DNA from: an uncultured Clostridium sp.
Lineage (GTDB): Bacteria > Bacillota > Clostridia > TANB77 > CAG-508
DNA length: 5,802 nt
Assembly: GCA_946497585.1 (NCBI GenBank)
Contig: CAMMLF010000102.1
Location: 1 to 5,802, forward strand
Direction: 5' to 3'
Below are positions 1-5,785 of this stretch, in pieces. The notes under the pieces were generated by a model. It saw only the letters and a list, made by a program, of their open reading frames with translations, was not told where the DNA came from and ran no database searches. The number at the start of each line of letters is the position of its first letter. Position 1 is the first letter of the stretch. The position numbers and the translations under genes were made by a program.

Positions 1-2
1 AT

Positions 3-923
3 AAAATTAGAAGTTCATGTCAATATGTTGTTGATAATAGTAAATATGTTAAAATAAATTATGGTAAATTAGATAAATTCATAAATAATATTGATTGTAA
101 TAATTTGAAAAATTGGTTAATGCATAATCCTTATGATTTATTAGAATTGGATGTAGAAACAATTATTAATTTTTTACTTGTTTTTGAATCTATTGTTTAT
201 TCGTTTTGGGGACAACCTAAATGGATGATAGATACAGAAGAAGGTATTAAAGATGGTTCTGATGCTCTTTTATATGTTATGCTTAAATATGTGAAGAAAA
301 CTAAAAGTACAGATTTTAGTAATATTAGTTTAAATAAATTTAAAAAAATGTTAAAAGGTAATGTAGATATTCCACTATTAGAAGAAAGATATAAAACAAT
401 AGTAGGTATTAGTAAAATAGTAAATGAAAGAATGAAAGGGAATTTTTATGAATTCATAAAAAATATAACTTCAGATACTCAATTATTTGATATCATAATA
501 AGTAATTTTGAGTCTTTTAAAGATGAAAGAAACTATGATGGTAAGATAATATATTTTTATAAATTAGCTCAATTATTAACTTCTGATATTTTACATATTA
601 GAGAAGAATTAGAAGGAATCAAGGTCGATTATTCTAATTTGATTGGATGTGCTGACTACAAGATTCCTCAAACTTTAAGAGCTTTAGATATATTAGAGTA
701 TAATGATGAACTATCTAATATTATTGACTCAGAAAAGCATATAGAGATTTCTTCAAAATATGAAGTTGAGATTAGAGCAAGTCAAATAGTTGTAATAGAA
801 TATACACATAATAAATTGATTAATACTAATCCAATAGATATAAATGATTTCTTTTTTGTATATTCAAAAAAAGTTAAATCTATTGCTAAACCATATCATT
901 TATGCAGAAATACAAATTATTAA
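3..923 (+). CDS. Queuosine salvage protein (Qng1/DUF2419 family), 5' end cut by the window edge
   Basis: Likely releases the base queuine from queuosine 5'-monophosphate (N-glycosidase), so that queuine can be reinserted into tRNA. The reading frame is open to the left edge, and the residues before the TTG at 105 (IRSSCQYV, KYVKINYGKLDKF) match the usual start of this family. The TTG at 105 is therefore not the true start; probably only a few residues are missing. Numbering from the codon at 3, visible family hallmarks are an aromatic FW around 68-69, the block FKDERNYDG near 172-180 followed by KLAQLLTSDI, the signature CADYKIPQ (216-223, the Asp being the expected active-site acid), ILEYNDEL and EVEIRA (254-259). 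The C-terminus PYHLCRNTNY looks natural and complete. The substrate is inferred from the studied eukaryotic family members; bacterial homologues are less well characterised. It is separated from the methylase by 293 bp, so it is probably a separate transcription unit. Confidence 0.85.
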   Translation, partial: KIRSSCQYVVDNSKYVKINYGKLDKFINNIDCNNLKNWLMHNPYDLLELDVETIINFLLVFESIVYSFWGQPKWMIDTEEGIKDGSDALLYVMLKYVKKTKSTDFSNISLNKFKKMLKGNVDIPLLEERYKTIVGISKIVNERMKGNFYEFIKNITSDTQLFDIIISNFESFKDERNYDGKIIYFYKLAQLLTSDILHIREELEGIKVDYSNLIGCADYKIPQTLRALDILEYNDELSNIIDSEKHIEISSKYEVEIRASQIVVIEYTHNKLINTNPIDINDFFFVYSKKVKSIAKPYHLCRNTNY

Positions 924-1159
924 AAAAGTTTTTATACCTACTATTTACAGAATTTATATAGATAAAATGTTATTGTATCAGGTATTAATGGTACATTATT
1001 TATTACCAAAACAACTTTTTATGTACTTAAATTTGTGCTTTTTAAAAGAGATTAATTTTATAGAAAAATGAATTTTTTTGTCTTAGCAAGCAATCAAAGT
1101 ATTCGTGTGAACTAATCTGTTTGACACATCAAATACGAACAAAAGTTTTACAAAAAATA

Positions 1160-1188
1160 TTGATTATTTATTTAAGTTGTGATATTAT
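1160..1188 (+). promoter_or_regulatory. Probable sigma-A promoter of the R-M operon
   Basis: A -35-like TTGATT (1160-1165) is followed after exactly 17 bp by a -10-like TATTAT (1183-1188). Transcription would begin around 1195, giving a very short leader before the ribosome binding site at 1203. In such AT-rich DNA chance matches occur, but the spacing and position directly upstream of a good Shine-Dalgarno sequence favour it. Confidence 0.55.
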
Positions 1189-1202
1189 ATTTTTGAAAAT
1201 GG

Positions 1203-1210
1203 AAAGGAGG
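1203..1210 (+). promoter_or_regulatory. Ribosome binding site that sets the methylase start
   Basis: AAAGGAGG lies 6 bp before the ATG at 1217. It selects this ATG over the in-frame TTG at 1121, which would add 32 residues unlike any methylase N-terminus and overlap the promoter. Confidence 0.9.
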
Positions 1211-1216
1211 TTAATA

Positions 1217-2071
1217 ATGTCTGGACAAAAAATTAATAAATTAGTAGCACCTGTTGTAAAATGGGTAGGTGGGAAAAGACAATTACTAACTGAAATCAAA
1301 AAATATTGTCCAAAGAAATTTAATACATATTATGAACCTTTTGTAGGCGGTGGGGCAGTATTATTTGAACTTCAACCCAAACAAGCGATAGTAAATGACA
1401 TTAATAAAGAACTAATAAATTTATATAGTGTAATACAAAATAATGTTGAAGAATTAATAGAAAAGTTGTCTAACACAGATGTTTATTCAAATACTTCAGA
1501 ATGTTATTATAAAATTAGAGAATTAGATAGAGAACCTCAAAAATACAATAAATTGACTGGTATTGATAGAGCAGCTAGAGTGCTATACTTAAATAAAACT
1601 TGCTATAATGGATTATATAGAGTTAATAGTATGGGAGAATTTAATTCCCCATTTGGCAGCTATAAGAATCCAAACATAGTAAATGATATTACATTAAGAG
1701 CTGTAAGTAAATATTTTAATGAAGCTAACATAAAATTTTTGAATGGTGATTTTGAAAAAACAGTTAAAACTGCAAAGAAAGACGATTTTGTGTATTTTGA
1801 TCCACCTTATGCACCAATATCAAAAACATCTAATTTTACAGGATATAATGAAAGTGGATTTGGAGAAAATGAACAAATAAGATTAAAGGAACTTTGTGAT
1901 TTACTTAATAAAAAAGGTGTTAAATTTTTGTTATCAAATTCAGATTGTGAATTTATTAGAGAACTATATAAAGACTATAACATTGTTACTATTAAAGCAA
2001 AAAGAGCAATTAATAGTAATGGTAATAATAGAGGTGCAGTAAGTGAGGTGTTAATAAGAAATTATGAGTAG
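1217..2071 (+). CDS. dam: Dam-type DNA adenine-N6 methyltransferase (DpnM-like, GATC)
   Basis: Transfers a methyl group from S-adenosylmethionine to the adenine N6, predicted at GATC, protecting DNA from the partner endonuclease. From the ATG at 1217 the protein has 284 residues, the same length as I recall for M.DpnII of Streptococcus pneumoniae, and resembles it from end to end. Alpha-class order is visible: KWVGGKR (15-21, motif X), YYEPFVGGGA (38-47, SAM-binding motif I), VND (59-61), a central recognition region with RAARVLYLNKTCYNGLYRVN (118-137), the catalytic DPPY (195-198), LLSNSD (238-243) and the terminal RGAVSEVLIRNYE block. All key residues are present. The stop overlaps the next gene by 8 bp, giving coordinated expression of methylase before nuclease. 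GATC specificity is inferred from the family and fits the near absence of GATC in the window. A solitary or phage-type Dam is less likely because of the coupled nuclease. Confidence 0.95.
   Translation: MSGQKINKLVAPVVKWVGGKRQLLTEIKKYCPKKFNTYYEPFVGGGAVLFELQPKQAIVNDINKELINLYSVIQNNVEELIEKLSNTDVYSNTSECYYKIRELDREPQKYNKLTGIDRAARVLYLNKTCYNGLYRVNSMGEFNSPFGSYKNPNIVNDITLRAVSKYFNEANIKFLNGDFEKTVKTAKKDDFVYFDPPYAPISKTSNFTGYNESGFGENEQIRLKELCDLLNKKGVKFLLSNSDCEFIRELYKDYNIVTIKAKRAINSNGNNRGAVSEVLIRNYE
1799..1802. other. Only GATC site in the window
   Basis: The single GATC found by reading the whole window spans the Asp and Pro codons of the catalytic DPPY motif of the methylase. The Pro codon is CCA, which with a GAT Asp codon creates the site. 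An Asp GAC codon would have avoided it, so this is not forced by the protein. Confidence 0.9.
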
Positions 2072-3359
2072 ATGCACAACTAATAAAGAAGCTTGGCAAT
2101 TATTATTTGATAAATATAATATACTAGAAGAAATTAATCAAAAAGGATATTTTAAAATAACTGCCAAACAAATAAATGAATATAGAGAAGCTAGACTAAT
2201 GACAAAGTTTGATAATAGTGCAAATCTTCCTGAATTATTTAAAGATAATAAATTAGCAATATTGCCTATTACAAGCAATAGTTATATGATTGCAAAATTT
2301 CAAACTTATAAGAAGTTTGAAGAAACAGAAGATGAAGAAATTATTAAAATTAGTTTTCCAGAGTATATTCAAAGTTTAGATTACAACAATATAACAAGCG
2401 AAGCACTAGCAATTAATTGTGCATATATAACACAAATATTAAAAGATTTTTTAGAAGAGGAAAAACTTGTTCCTACTATAAGTGGTAAAATGGGTTCTGG
2501 CAATTTTGAATTTAAGATTAGTAAAAATGAAAAAGAAACAGAATATATTAATGTTTCAGTGCAAAATTCGAGAATTGAAATTGATGGTGGATTTGAGGGG
2601 ATAAATAGTTTAGCGTTAGTTGAAGCTAAAAATGTAATTTCAGATGATTTTATGGTTAGACAATTATATTATCCATATAGACTTTGGAAAAGTAAAATAA
2701 ACAAACCTGTTAGACCAATTTATATGGTATATTCTAATGGGATTTTCAATGTGTATGAGTATAAATTTGAAAAAGACGAAGATTACAGCTCTATTAAGTT
2801 TGTGAAAAGCAAAAAATACAGCATAGAAGATACAGAAATAGAAATACAAGATATTGAAGATACTTTTAATAATATTAATGATTTTTATGAAGAACCAGAT
2901 ATACCATTTCCACAAGCAGATTGTTTTGATAGAGTAATTAATCTGTGTGAATTATTATTAGATGAACCTAAAACAAAAAGTGATATTACTGAAAATTATG
3001 CATTTGATGAAAGACAAACTAATTACTATACAGACGCTGCAAGATATTTAGGATTGGTAGACAAGGAAAAAAATGATGAAAATATAGTCTTTAAATTAAA
3101 TGAATTAGGAAGAAAAGTTTTAAATTTAAGATACAAACAAAGGCAAATAGAATTTGTTAAATTAATATTAAAACATAAAGCATTTTATGATTATTTAGAT
3201 TTATATTTTAAGAGTTCGGATAAACCATCAACTATAGATACAATAGAAATAATGAAACATTGTAATTTGTATAATATAGAAAGTGAAAGTACTTACAAAA
3301 GAAGAGCATCAACAATTCGAGGATGGATTGAATGGATTTTGGATTTAACTAGATTATAA
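2064..3359 (+). CDS. Putative type II restriction endonuclease, PD-(D/E)xK fold, partner of the Dam methylase
   Basis: Predicted to cut unmethylated DNA, probably at GATC because it is coupled to a GATC-type methylase. The 431-residue protein starts at an ATG overlapping the methylase stop by 8 bp. AGTGAGGTG upstream could serve as a weak ribosome binding site, or translation may be coupled. Visible layout: a helical N-terminal region (about 1-130), then a nuclease core with EIDGGFEG (172-179) and LVEAKN (185-190), giving D174, E187 and K189 as likely metal-binding and catalytic residues. It is followed by DDFMVRQLYYPYRLW (194-208), seen in a family of type II restriction enzymes. The C-terminal part (about 287-431) looks like a winged helix: CELLLDEPKTKSDI, then DERQTNYYTDAARYLGLV, then STIRGWIEWI. 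The lone DpnII family is around 290 residues and I do not see its pattern here. It may belong to the DUF6996/DUF6997-type enzymes, from memory and unverified. Cutting specificity is inference. Confidence 0.8.
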   Translation: MSRCTTNKEAWQLLFDKYNILEEINQKGYFKITAKQINEYREARLMTKFDNSANLPELFKDNKLAILPITSNSYMIAKFQTYKKFEETEDEEIIKISFPEYIQSLDYNNITSEALAINCAYITQILKDFLEEEKLVPTISGKMGSGNFEFKISKNEKETEYINVSVQNSRIEIDGGFEGINSLALVEAKNVISDDFMVRQLYYPYRLWKSKINKPVRPIYMVYSNGIFNVYEYKFEKDEDYSSIKFVKSKKYSIEDTEIEIQDIEDTFNNINDFYEEPDIPFPQADCFDRVINLCELLLDEPKTKSDITENYAFDERQTNYYTDAARYLGLVDKEKNDENIVFKLNELGRKVLNLRYKQRQIEFVKLILKHKAFYDYLDLYFKSSDKPSTIDTIEIMKHCNLYNIESESTYKRRASTIRGWIEWILDLTRL

Positions 3360-3395
3360 AATTTATTATATTTTATAGATTTTAGTAGCTTTTTA

Positions 3396-3404
3396 TGATA
3401 TAAT
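3396..3404 (+). promoter_or_regulatory. Extended -10 promoter of the HD-domain gene
   Basis: TGATATAAT is a perfect extended -10 element (TGn plus consensus TATAAT at 3399-3404). The -35 position, 17 bp upstream, reads TAGATT, a weak match, which is usual for extended -10 promoters. A start near 3411 would give a leader of about 77 nt before the ATG at 3488. Confidence 0.55.
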
Positions 3405-3426
3405 TCTTATGTTAATCTTTTTCAAT

Positions 3427-3438
3427 CTCCTTAAGGAG
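3427..3438. repeat. Perfect 12-bp palindrome CTCCTTAAGGAG in the HD gene leader
   Basis: Two six-base arms meet with no spacer. It lies between the predicted promoter and the gene, so it could be an operator. The right half AAGGAG also resembles a Shine-Dalgarno sequence, but no suitable start codon follows it closely. With no loop it is a poor terminator for the upstream R-M operon. Confidence 0.5.
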
Positions 3439-3474
3439 TTTACATATACGAAAATATACACCGCAATAATTATT

Positions 3475-3481
3475 GAGGAGG
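3475..3481 (+). promoter_or_regulatory. Ribosome binding site that sets the HD gene start
   Basis: GAGGAGG lies 6 bp before the ATG at 3488. The in-frame TTG at 3473 overlaps this sequence and cannot be the real start. Confidence 0.9.
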
Positions 3482-3487
3482 TTCGCT

Positions 3488-4153
3488 ATGGAAGAAAGCA
3501 GAATTAAAAATGCAATGAGGTTCTATCTTTTAGCTACACAGCTAAAATACAAAATTCGGAAAGGTTGGGATGAACAACACTGGAATGTAAAAAAAGAACG
3601 CCTTGAGAGTGTTGCCGAGCATATTTATGGCACCTGTATTTTGGCAATTAGCTTGGATTCTGAATTCAAGTGTAATATCGACCTATACAAGGTTATAAAA
3701 ATGCTGGTGATACATGAATTAGGAGAAGTCATCATTGGTGACATTACTCCTTTTGATAATGTTTTGCCAGAGGAAAAAATGCAAAAAGAGCATGAAGCTT
3801 TTGCAAAACTTGTTGGCGATTTGGTCAAAAAAGACGAAATCATTTCTCTGTTTTTGGAATTTGATTCTAAGCAGACTAGAGAAGCTGTTTTTGCATATCA
3901 CTGCGATAAACTAGAAGCTGACATACAGGCTAAAGTTTATCAAGATATGGGATGTCAAAATCCTCTTGAAGACCAAGAAAGCAACGTTGTATTTAAATCT
4001 GCAAAAACACAACAAATGGTAGCCGACGGTGCAAAAACCGCTTTTGACATTTGGTATGAATATGACAAAAAGCTATATGAAGATGATGAAACTTTTGCTC
4101 AAATGCTTGAATATATCAGAAGTCATAATACCGATGTAGGCACTATACAGTAA
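3488..4153 (+). CDS. HD-superfamily phosphohydrolase, YfbR/HDDC2-like (possible 5'-deoxynucleotidase)
   Basis: Probably a metal-dependent cytoplasmic nucleotidase acting on (deoxy)nucleoside monophosphates; the substrate is inferred from family members such as YfbR and HDDC2. The 221-residue protein has RLESVAEHIYG (38-48, first metal His H45), VIHELGEVIIGDITPFD (74-90, H76 with E77, E80 and D85) and HCDKLEADIQAKVYQD (138-153, last metal Asp D140). The classical HD dyad is HE here, which I recall as usual in one bacterial subgroup of this family, so the enzyme is probably active. The remaining residues form a helical C-terminal region that I cannot assign. The gene is visibly richer in G+C than its neighbours: two 60-base lines I counted gave 35% and 43%, against 22% for a line in the endonuclease gene. 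This suggests a separate origin. It has its own promoter and terminator and converges with the repA operon. Confidence 0.85.
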   Translation: MEESRIKNAMRFYLLATQLKYKIRKGWDEQHWNVKKERLESVAEHIYGTCILAISLDSEFKCNIDLYKVIKMLVIHELGEVIIGDITPFDNVLPEEKMQKEHEAFAKLVGDLVKKDEIISLFLEFDSKQTREAVFAYHCDKLEADIQAKVYQDMGCQNPLEDQESNVVFKSAKTQQMVADGAKTAFDIWYEYDKKLYEDDETFAQMLEYIRSHNTDVGTIQ

Positions 4154-4170
4154 TTGTTTCCATATCAATG

Positions 4171-4207
4171 GCCGTCCAGAGAAGAAACTCTGGACGGCTC
4201 TTGAATT
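4171..4207 (+). terminator. Intrinsic terminator after the HD gene
   Basis: A perfect 11-bp stem, GCCGTCCAGAG (4171-4181) with CTCTGGACGGC (4188-4198), encloses a six-base loop AAGAAA and begins 17 bp past the stop codon. The tail TCTTGAATTT is only moderately T-rich. On the opposite strand the stem is followed by CATTGATATGG with no T run, so it should act mainly on + strand transcripts, although it also lies just past the end of the convergent operon. Confidence 0.85.
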
Positions 4208-4210
4208 TAA

Positions 4211-4507
4211 TTATTTTTCTTCAGTACACCCACTAATTATCTGCACTCCATCAACAAAACCATTTCTATAATACTTCTCATTCCAATAACTTAGATAATC
4301 CATAAAATTCTTATCCAATATTTCTAATTGTTTCTTAACATACTTTTGATTTTGTTTAGGTACATTTTTTAAAATATTCTCAGACAACTCATCAAAATAG
4401 ATATAGTGCTTTTTATCTTCGCCTGTTAAAGTACAAAATACTTCTTGTTCTCTAATACTAAGCCAATCTCTTAATATATCATCATTTACATCTCTAAAAT
4501 TACCCAT
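4211..4507 (-). CDS. Hypothetical 98-residue protein, third gene of the repA operon
   Basis: No firm function. The start ATG is preceded by AGGAGG with 8 bp spacing, and the gene begins 19 bp after the tnpV stop, so it is almost certainly co-transcribed with tnpV and repA. The sequence is charged and looks all-helical, with no signal peptide or membrane segment. Residues 51-70 are rich in Lys and Gln, followed by YLSYWNEKYYRNGFVDGVQI (71-90). The ending FVDGVQIISGC recalls small proteins carried by clostridial mobile elements (DUF6809-like 'GFRLG' endings), but this is a weak resemblance from memory. The lack of GC-rich DNA and the normal ribosome binding site argue for a real gene. Confidence 0.75.
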   Translation of the reverse strand: MGNFRDVNDDILRDWLSIREQEVFCTLTGEDKKHYIYFDELSENILKNVPKQNQKYVKKQLEILDKNFMDYLSYWNEKYYRNGFVDGVQIISGCTEEK

Positions 4508-4526
4508 TTTTTATTCCTCCTAATAT

Positions 4527-4895
4527 CTAGTTATAAATTAATTCTTTTAAAACAATTTCTTCAGCAGTATTTTTAAAATTATTCATTAATCTTACCCATT
4601 CAAAAGGGCTATTCTGTTTCAACATTTCATCAACATTATTAGCTTTAGCCAAGTTTTTAATTATATTTTTTACTTGCATATTTGCTTCTTTATCAATATT
4701 TGCAATATGTTTTGGCAATCTTCCTTCTAGCATTAAATCTGTATAATAACCTTTTTTATTCTTTTTTAGATAGTAAAGTCTTAAATATCCATATTTTCCA
4801 AGTTGATAATTACCTAAATTATTTTTTATTGCTACATTAGGTACCAAATAATCTTTTTCTTGATGATATTCTAATTTTTCTCTTAAATTTTCCAT
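4527..4895 (-). CDS. tnpV: TnpV family transposon-encoded protein
   Basis: A small protein (122 residues) typical of clostridial mobile elements. The family is named after TnpV of the Tn4451/Tn4453 mobilizable transposons and its molecular role is not established. Recognisable landmarks are DYLVPNVAI (15-23), LGKYGYLRLYYL (32-43), a YTDLMLEGRLPKHIANIDKEA stretch (51-71), VDEMLKQNSPFEWVRLMNN (88-106) and the characteristic C-terminus AEEIVLKELIYN (111-122). The length is normal, so the protein looks intact. AGGAGG with 6-bp spacing precedes the ATG. It starts 33 bp after the repA stop and is probably in the same operon. No transposase or serine recombinase is visible in this window. Confidence 0.88.
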   Translation of the reverse strand: MENLREKLEYHQEKDYLVPNVAIKNNLGNYQLGKYGYLRLYYLKKNKKGYYTDLMLEGRLPKHIANIDKEANMQVKNIIKNLAKANNVDEMLKQNSPFEWVRLMNNFKNTAEEIVLKELIYN

Positions 4896-4928
4896 ACAAA
4901 ACCTCCTATAAAATTAAAACTATCCATT

Positions 4929-5510
4929 TCAAAAATTAGAATTTGCATATAATTTGCTCCAATCCATATTAGAATAATCTCTACCATTATAATTTGAATA
5001 ATTATTCTTTTTATTTAATATATTATTTTTATTTGCATCTGATTTTAAGACATCCTGAGAGCTTAAAAGCGGATTTCCTGAAGTCTGATTCTCAGCCTTC
5101 CAATTTACAAATTCTTCTTTTATTTCTGATATAGTCTTTCCTACATAAATTTTATTAGGTTTATTTTTTCCTTGCCTTAATTCTCTAATTAAATTAGCTT
5201 TAACAAGTTCTTTGAATGCAGAACATAAAGATTGTTTACCAATATGTAATTTCTTTTCTAAATCGATTCTCGTATAAATAACATATACATCTTCATTTTC
5301 ATCATAGTAATGCAATTTGTTTTTGAAATTGTTGTCTTGGTTTTCATTAGCATAGGAAACAGATAATCTATCACATAAAAGTGCATATAATAAAATTGAT
5401 GTAGGCTTTAAATCTTTGTATAATTCGTTATCACAAAGTTCTTTATTAACACGATAAAATTCTACTTTTTTGTATTCTTCACTTATTTTATGAGGTACAA
5501 AAGTTAGCAT
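4929..5510 (-). CDS. repA: RepA_N-family replication initiator protein
   Basis: Likely initiates or assists replication of the mobile element by binding its origin. The 193-residue protein has the RepA_N domain at about 15-128: VEFYRVNKELCDNELYKDL, then SILLYALLCDRLSVS (38-52), an acidic YYDENEDVYVIYTRIDLEKKL segment (68-88), and a winged-helix-like LHIGKQSLCSAFKELVKANL (88-107) followed by RQGKNKPNKIYVGK. The tail (about 155-193) is Asn-rich and ends NMDWSKLYANSNF, an ending I associate with RepA_N proteins of integrative elements. Plasmid RepA_N initiators usually exceed 300 residues with a host-specific C-terminal domain, so this shorter form fits an integrative element or accessory replicon better, though a small plasmid is possible. 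AGGAGG lies 7 bp before the ATG at 5510. It leads the operon with tnpV and the 98-residue gene. Confidence 0.87.
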   Translation of the reverse strand: MLTFVPHKISEEYKKVEFYRVNKELCDNELYKDLKPTSILLYALLCDRLSVSYANENQDNNFKNKLHYYDENEDVYVIYTRIDLEKKLHIGKQSLCSAFKELVKANLIRELRQGKNKPNKIYVGKTISEIKEEFVNWKAENQTSGNPLLSSQDVLKSDANKNNILNKKNNYSNYNGRDYSNMDWSKLYANSNF

Positions 5511-5549
5511 AAGTAGTCCTCCTAACCCAGACTGGATAAGGGATTGCTA

Positions 5550-5618
5550 TTCTTGAAATTTTTTGGAAATTTTTTTAGATAAAAAAATAATTTTTGAAAT
5601 TTGTTCTTGAAATTTTTT
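5550..5618. repeat. Two copies of a 15-bp direct repeat upstream of repA
   Basis: TTCTTGAAATTTTTT occurs exactly at 5550-5564 and 5604-5618, 54 bp apart start to start. Partial copies lie between them (GGAAATTTTTTT at 5565 and TTTTTGAAATTTG at 5591). The core is more specific than plain A/T runs, so these may be protein-binding sites such as iterons or operators. Confidence 0.6.
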
Positions 5619-5633
5619 CAGCATTTTCAAGAA
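5604..5633. repeat. 9-bp inverted repeat TTCTTGAAA / TTTCAAGAA
   Basis: The second direct-repeat copy (5604-5612) is mirrored by TTTCAAGAA at 5625-5633 across a 12-bp spacer. A protein dimer site or weak RNA hairpin is possible. Confidence 0.55.
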
Positions 5634-5644
5634 TTTTAGAGAAT

Positions 5645-5673
5645 TTGACAAAATTAAAAGCAGGTGCTGTAAT
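5645..5673 (+). promoter_or_regulatory. Candidate promoter facing away from repA
   Basis: A perfect -35 TTGACA (5645-5650) and a -10-like TGTAAT (5668-5673, five of six consensus bases) are separated by exactly 17 bp. The -10 sits inside the left arm and loop of the hairpin at 5656-5692. A transcript would start near 5680 and run rightwards, antisense to any repA leader that begins further right. Confidence 0.4.
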
Positions 5674-5692
5674 CCTACAGACATCTGCTTTT
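5656..5692. terminator. Long hairpin upstream of repA, probable bidirectional terminator or attenuator
   Basis: The left arm is AAAAGCAGGTGCTGTA (5656-5671), the loop ATCC, and the right arm TACAGACATCTGCTTTT (5676-5692), with one G-U pair and one bulged base. On the + strand it runs straight into TTTTTCTC, and on the - strand into TTTTAATTTTG, so it can terminate in either direction. Placed in the repA leader, it would stop transcripts entering from an upstream gene or attenuate repA. Confidence 0.7.
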
Positions 5693-5719
5693 TCTCAATT
5701 TAGACTTTTTTGAAATTTT

Positions 5720-5785
5720 CTAGAATTTCTTAAAAAATCCTTTAAAATGGTCGAGGTGAGGTAATTCCTCAAATGCTATTTTCCT
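5720..5785 (-). pseudogene. Short coding-like stretch, possible gene remnant
   Basis: On the - strand a 21-codon open stretch reads KIAFEELPHLDHFKGFFKKF and then stops (TAG at 5722-5720). A TAA immediately precedes it, and there is no start codon. The non-random, amphipathic look suggests the last residues of a longer gene, cut by a stop or frameshift, but chance is quite possible. An alternative TTG-started frame over the same bases encodes a 25-residue peptide after AAAGGA. Confidence 0.2.

Larger units (their letters stand above)
924..1216. other. Intergenic region between the Qng1-like gene and the R-M unit
   Basis: This 293-bp AT-rich gap holds no convincing gene. An open stretch running from 844 to 1071 in another frame has no ribosome binding site and a low-complexity sequence. 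I see no GC-rich terminator after the Qng1-like gene. The right-hand end carries the probable R-M promoter and the methylase ribosome binding site. Confidence 0.6.

Noticed and set aside
844..1071. 75-codon open frame overlapping the end of the Qng1-like gene
   Set aside because: It has no ribosome binding site, is low-complexity, and overlaps the conserved C-terminus of a well-supported protein in another frame.
1064..1080. AAAAATGAATTTTT-type hairpin as a terminator after the Qng1-like gene
   Set aside because: The stem is only A-T pairs, far from the stop codon, and too weak to call.
1121..1149. TTGACA at 1121 as the R-M promoter
   Set aside because: It is a perfect -35, but the positions 16 to 18 bp downstream read AAGTTT/AGTTTT/GTTTTA, none a usable -10. 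The TTGATT/TATTAT pair further down fits better.
1121..1216. N-terminal extension of the methylase from TTG at 1121
   Set aside because: The added residues do not resemble the family, and a strong ribosome binding site precedes the ATG at 1217, which gives the expected 284 residues.
2664..2915. 83-codon open frame on the - strand inside the endonuclease gene
   Set aside because: Its composition (Ile, Phe and Tyr rich) is what antisense reading of an AT-rich gene gives; there is no ribosome binding site.
3625..3901. Two open frames on the - strand inside the HD gene
   Set aside because: They are antisense shadows of a conserved coding sequence without start signals.
4171..4198. The 11-bp inverted repeat as an attachment site or insertion-sequence end
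   Set aside because: Its position right after the HD stop codon and its tight six-base loop fit an intrinsic terminator, and no second copy is seen in the window.
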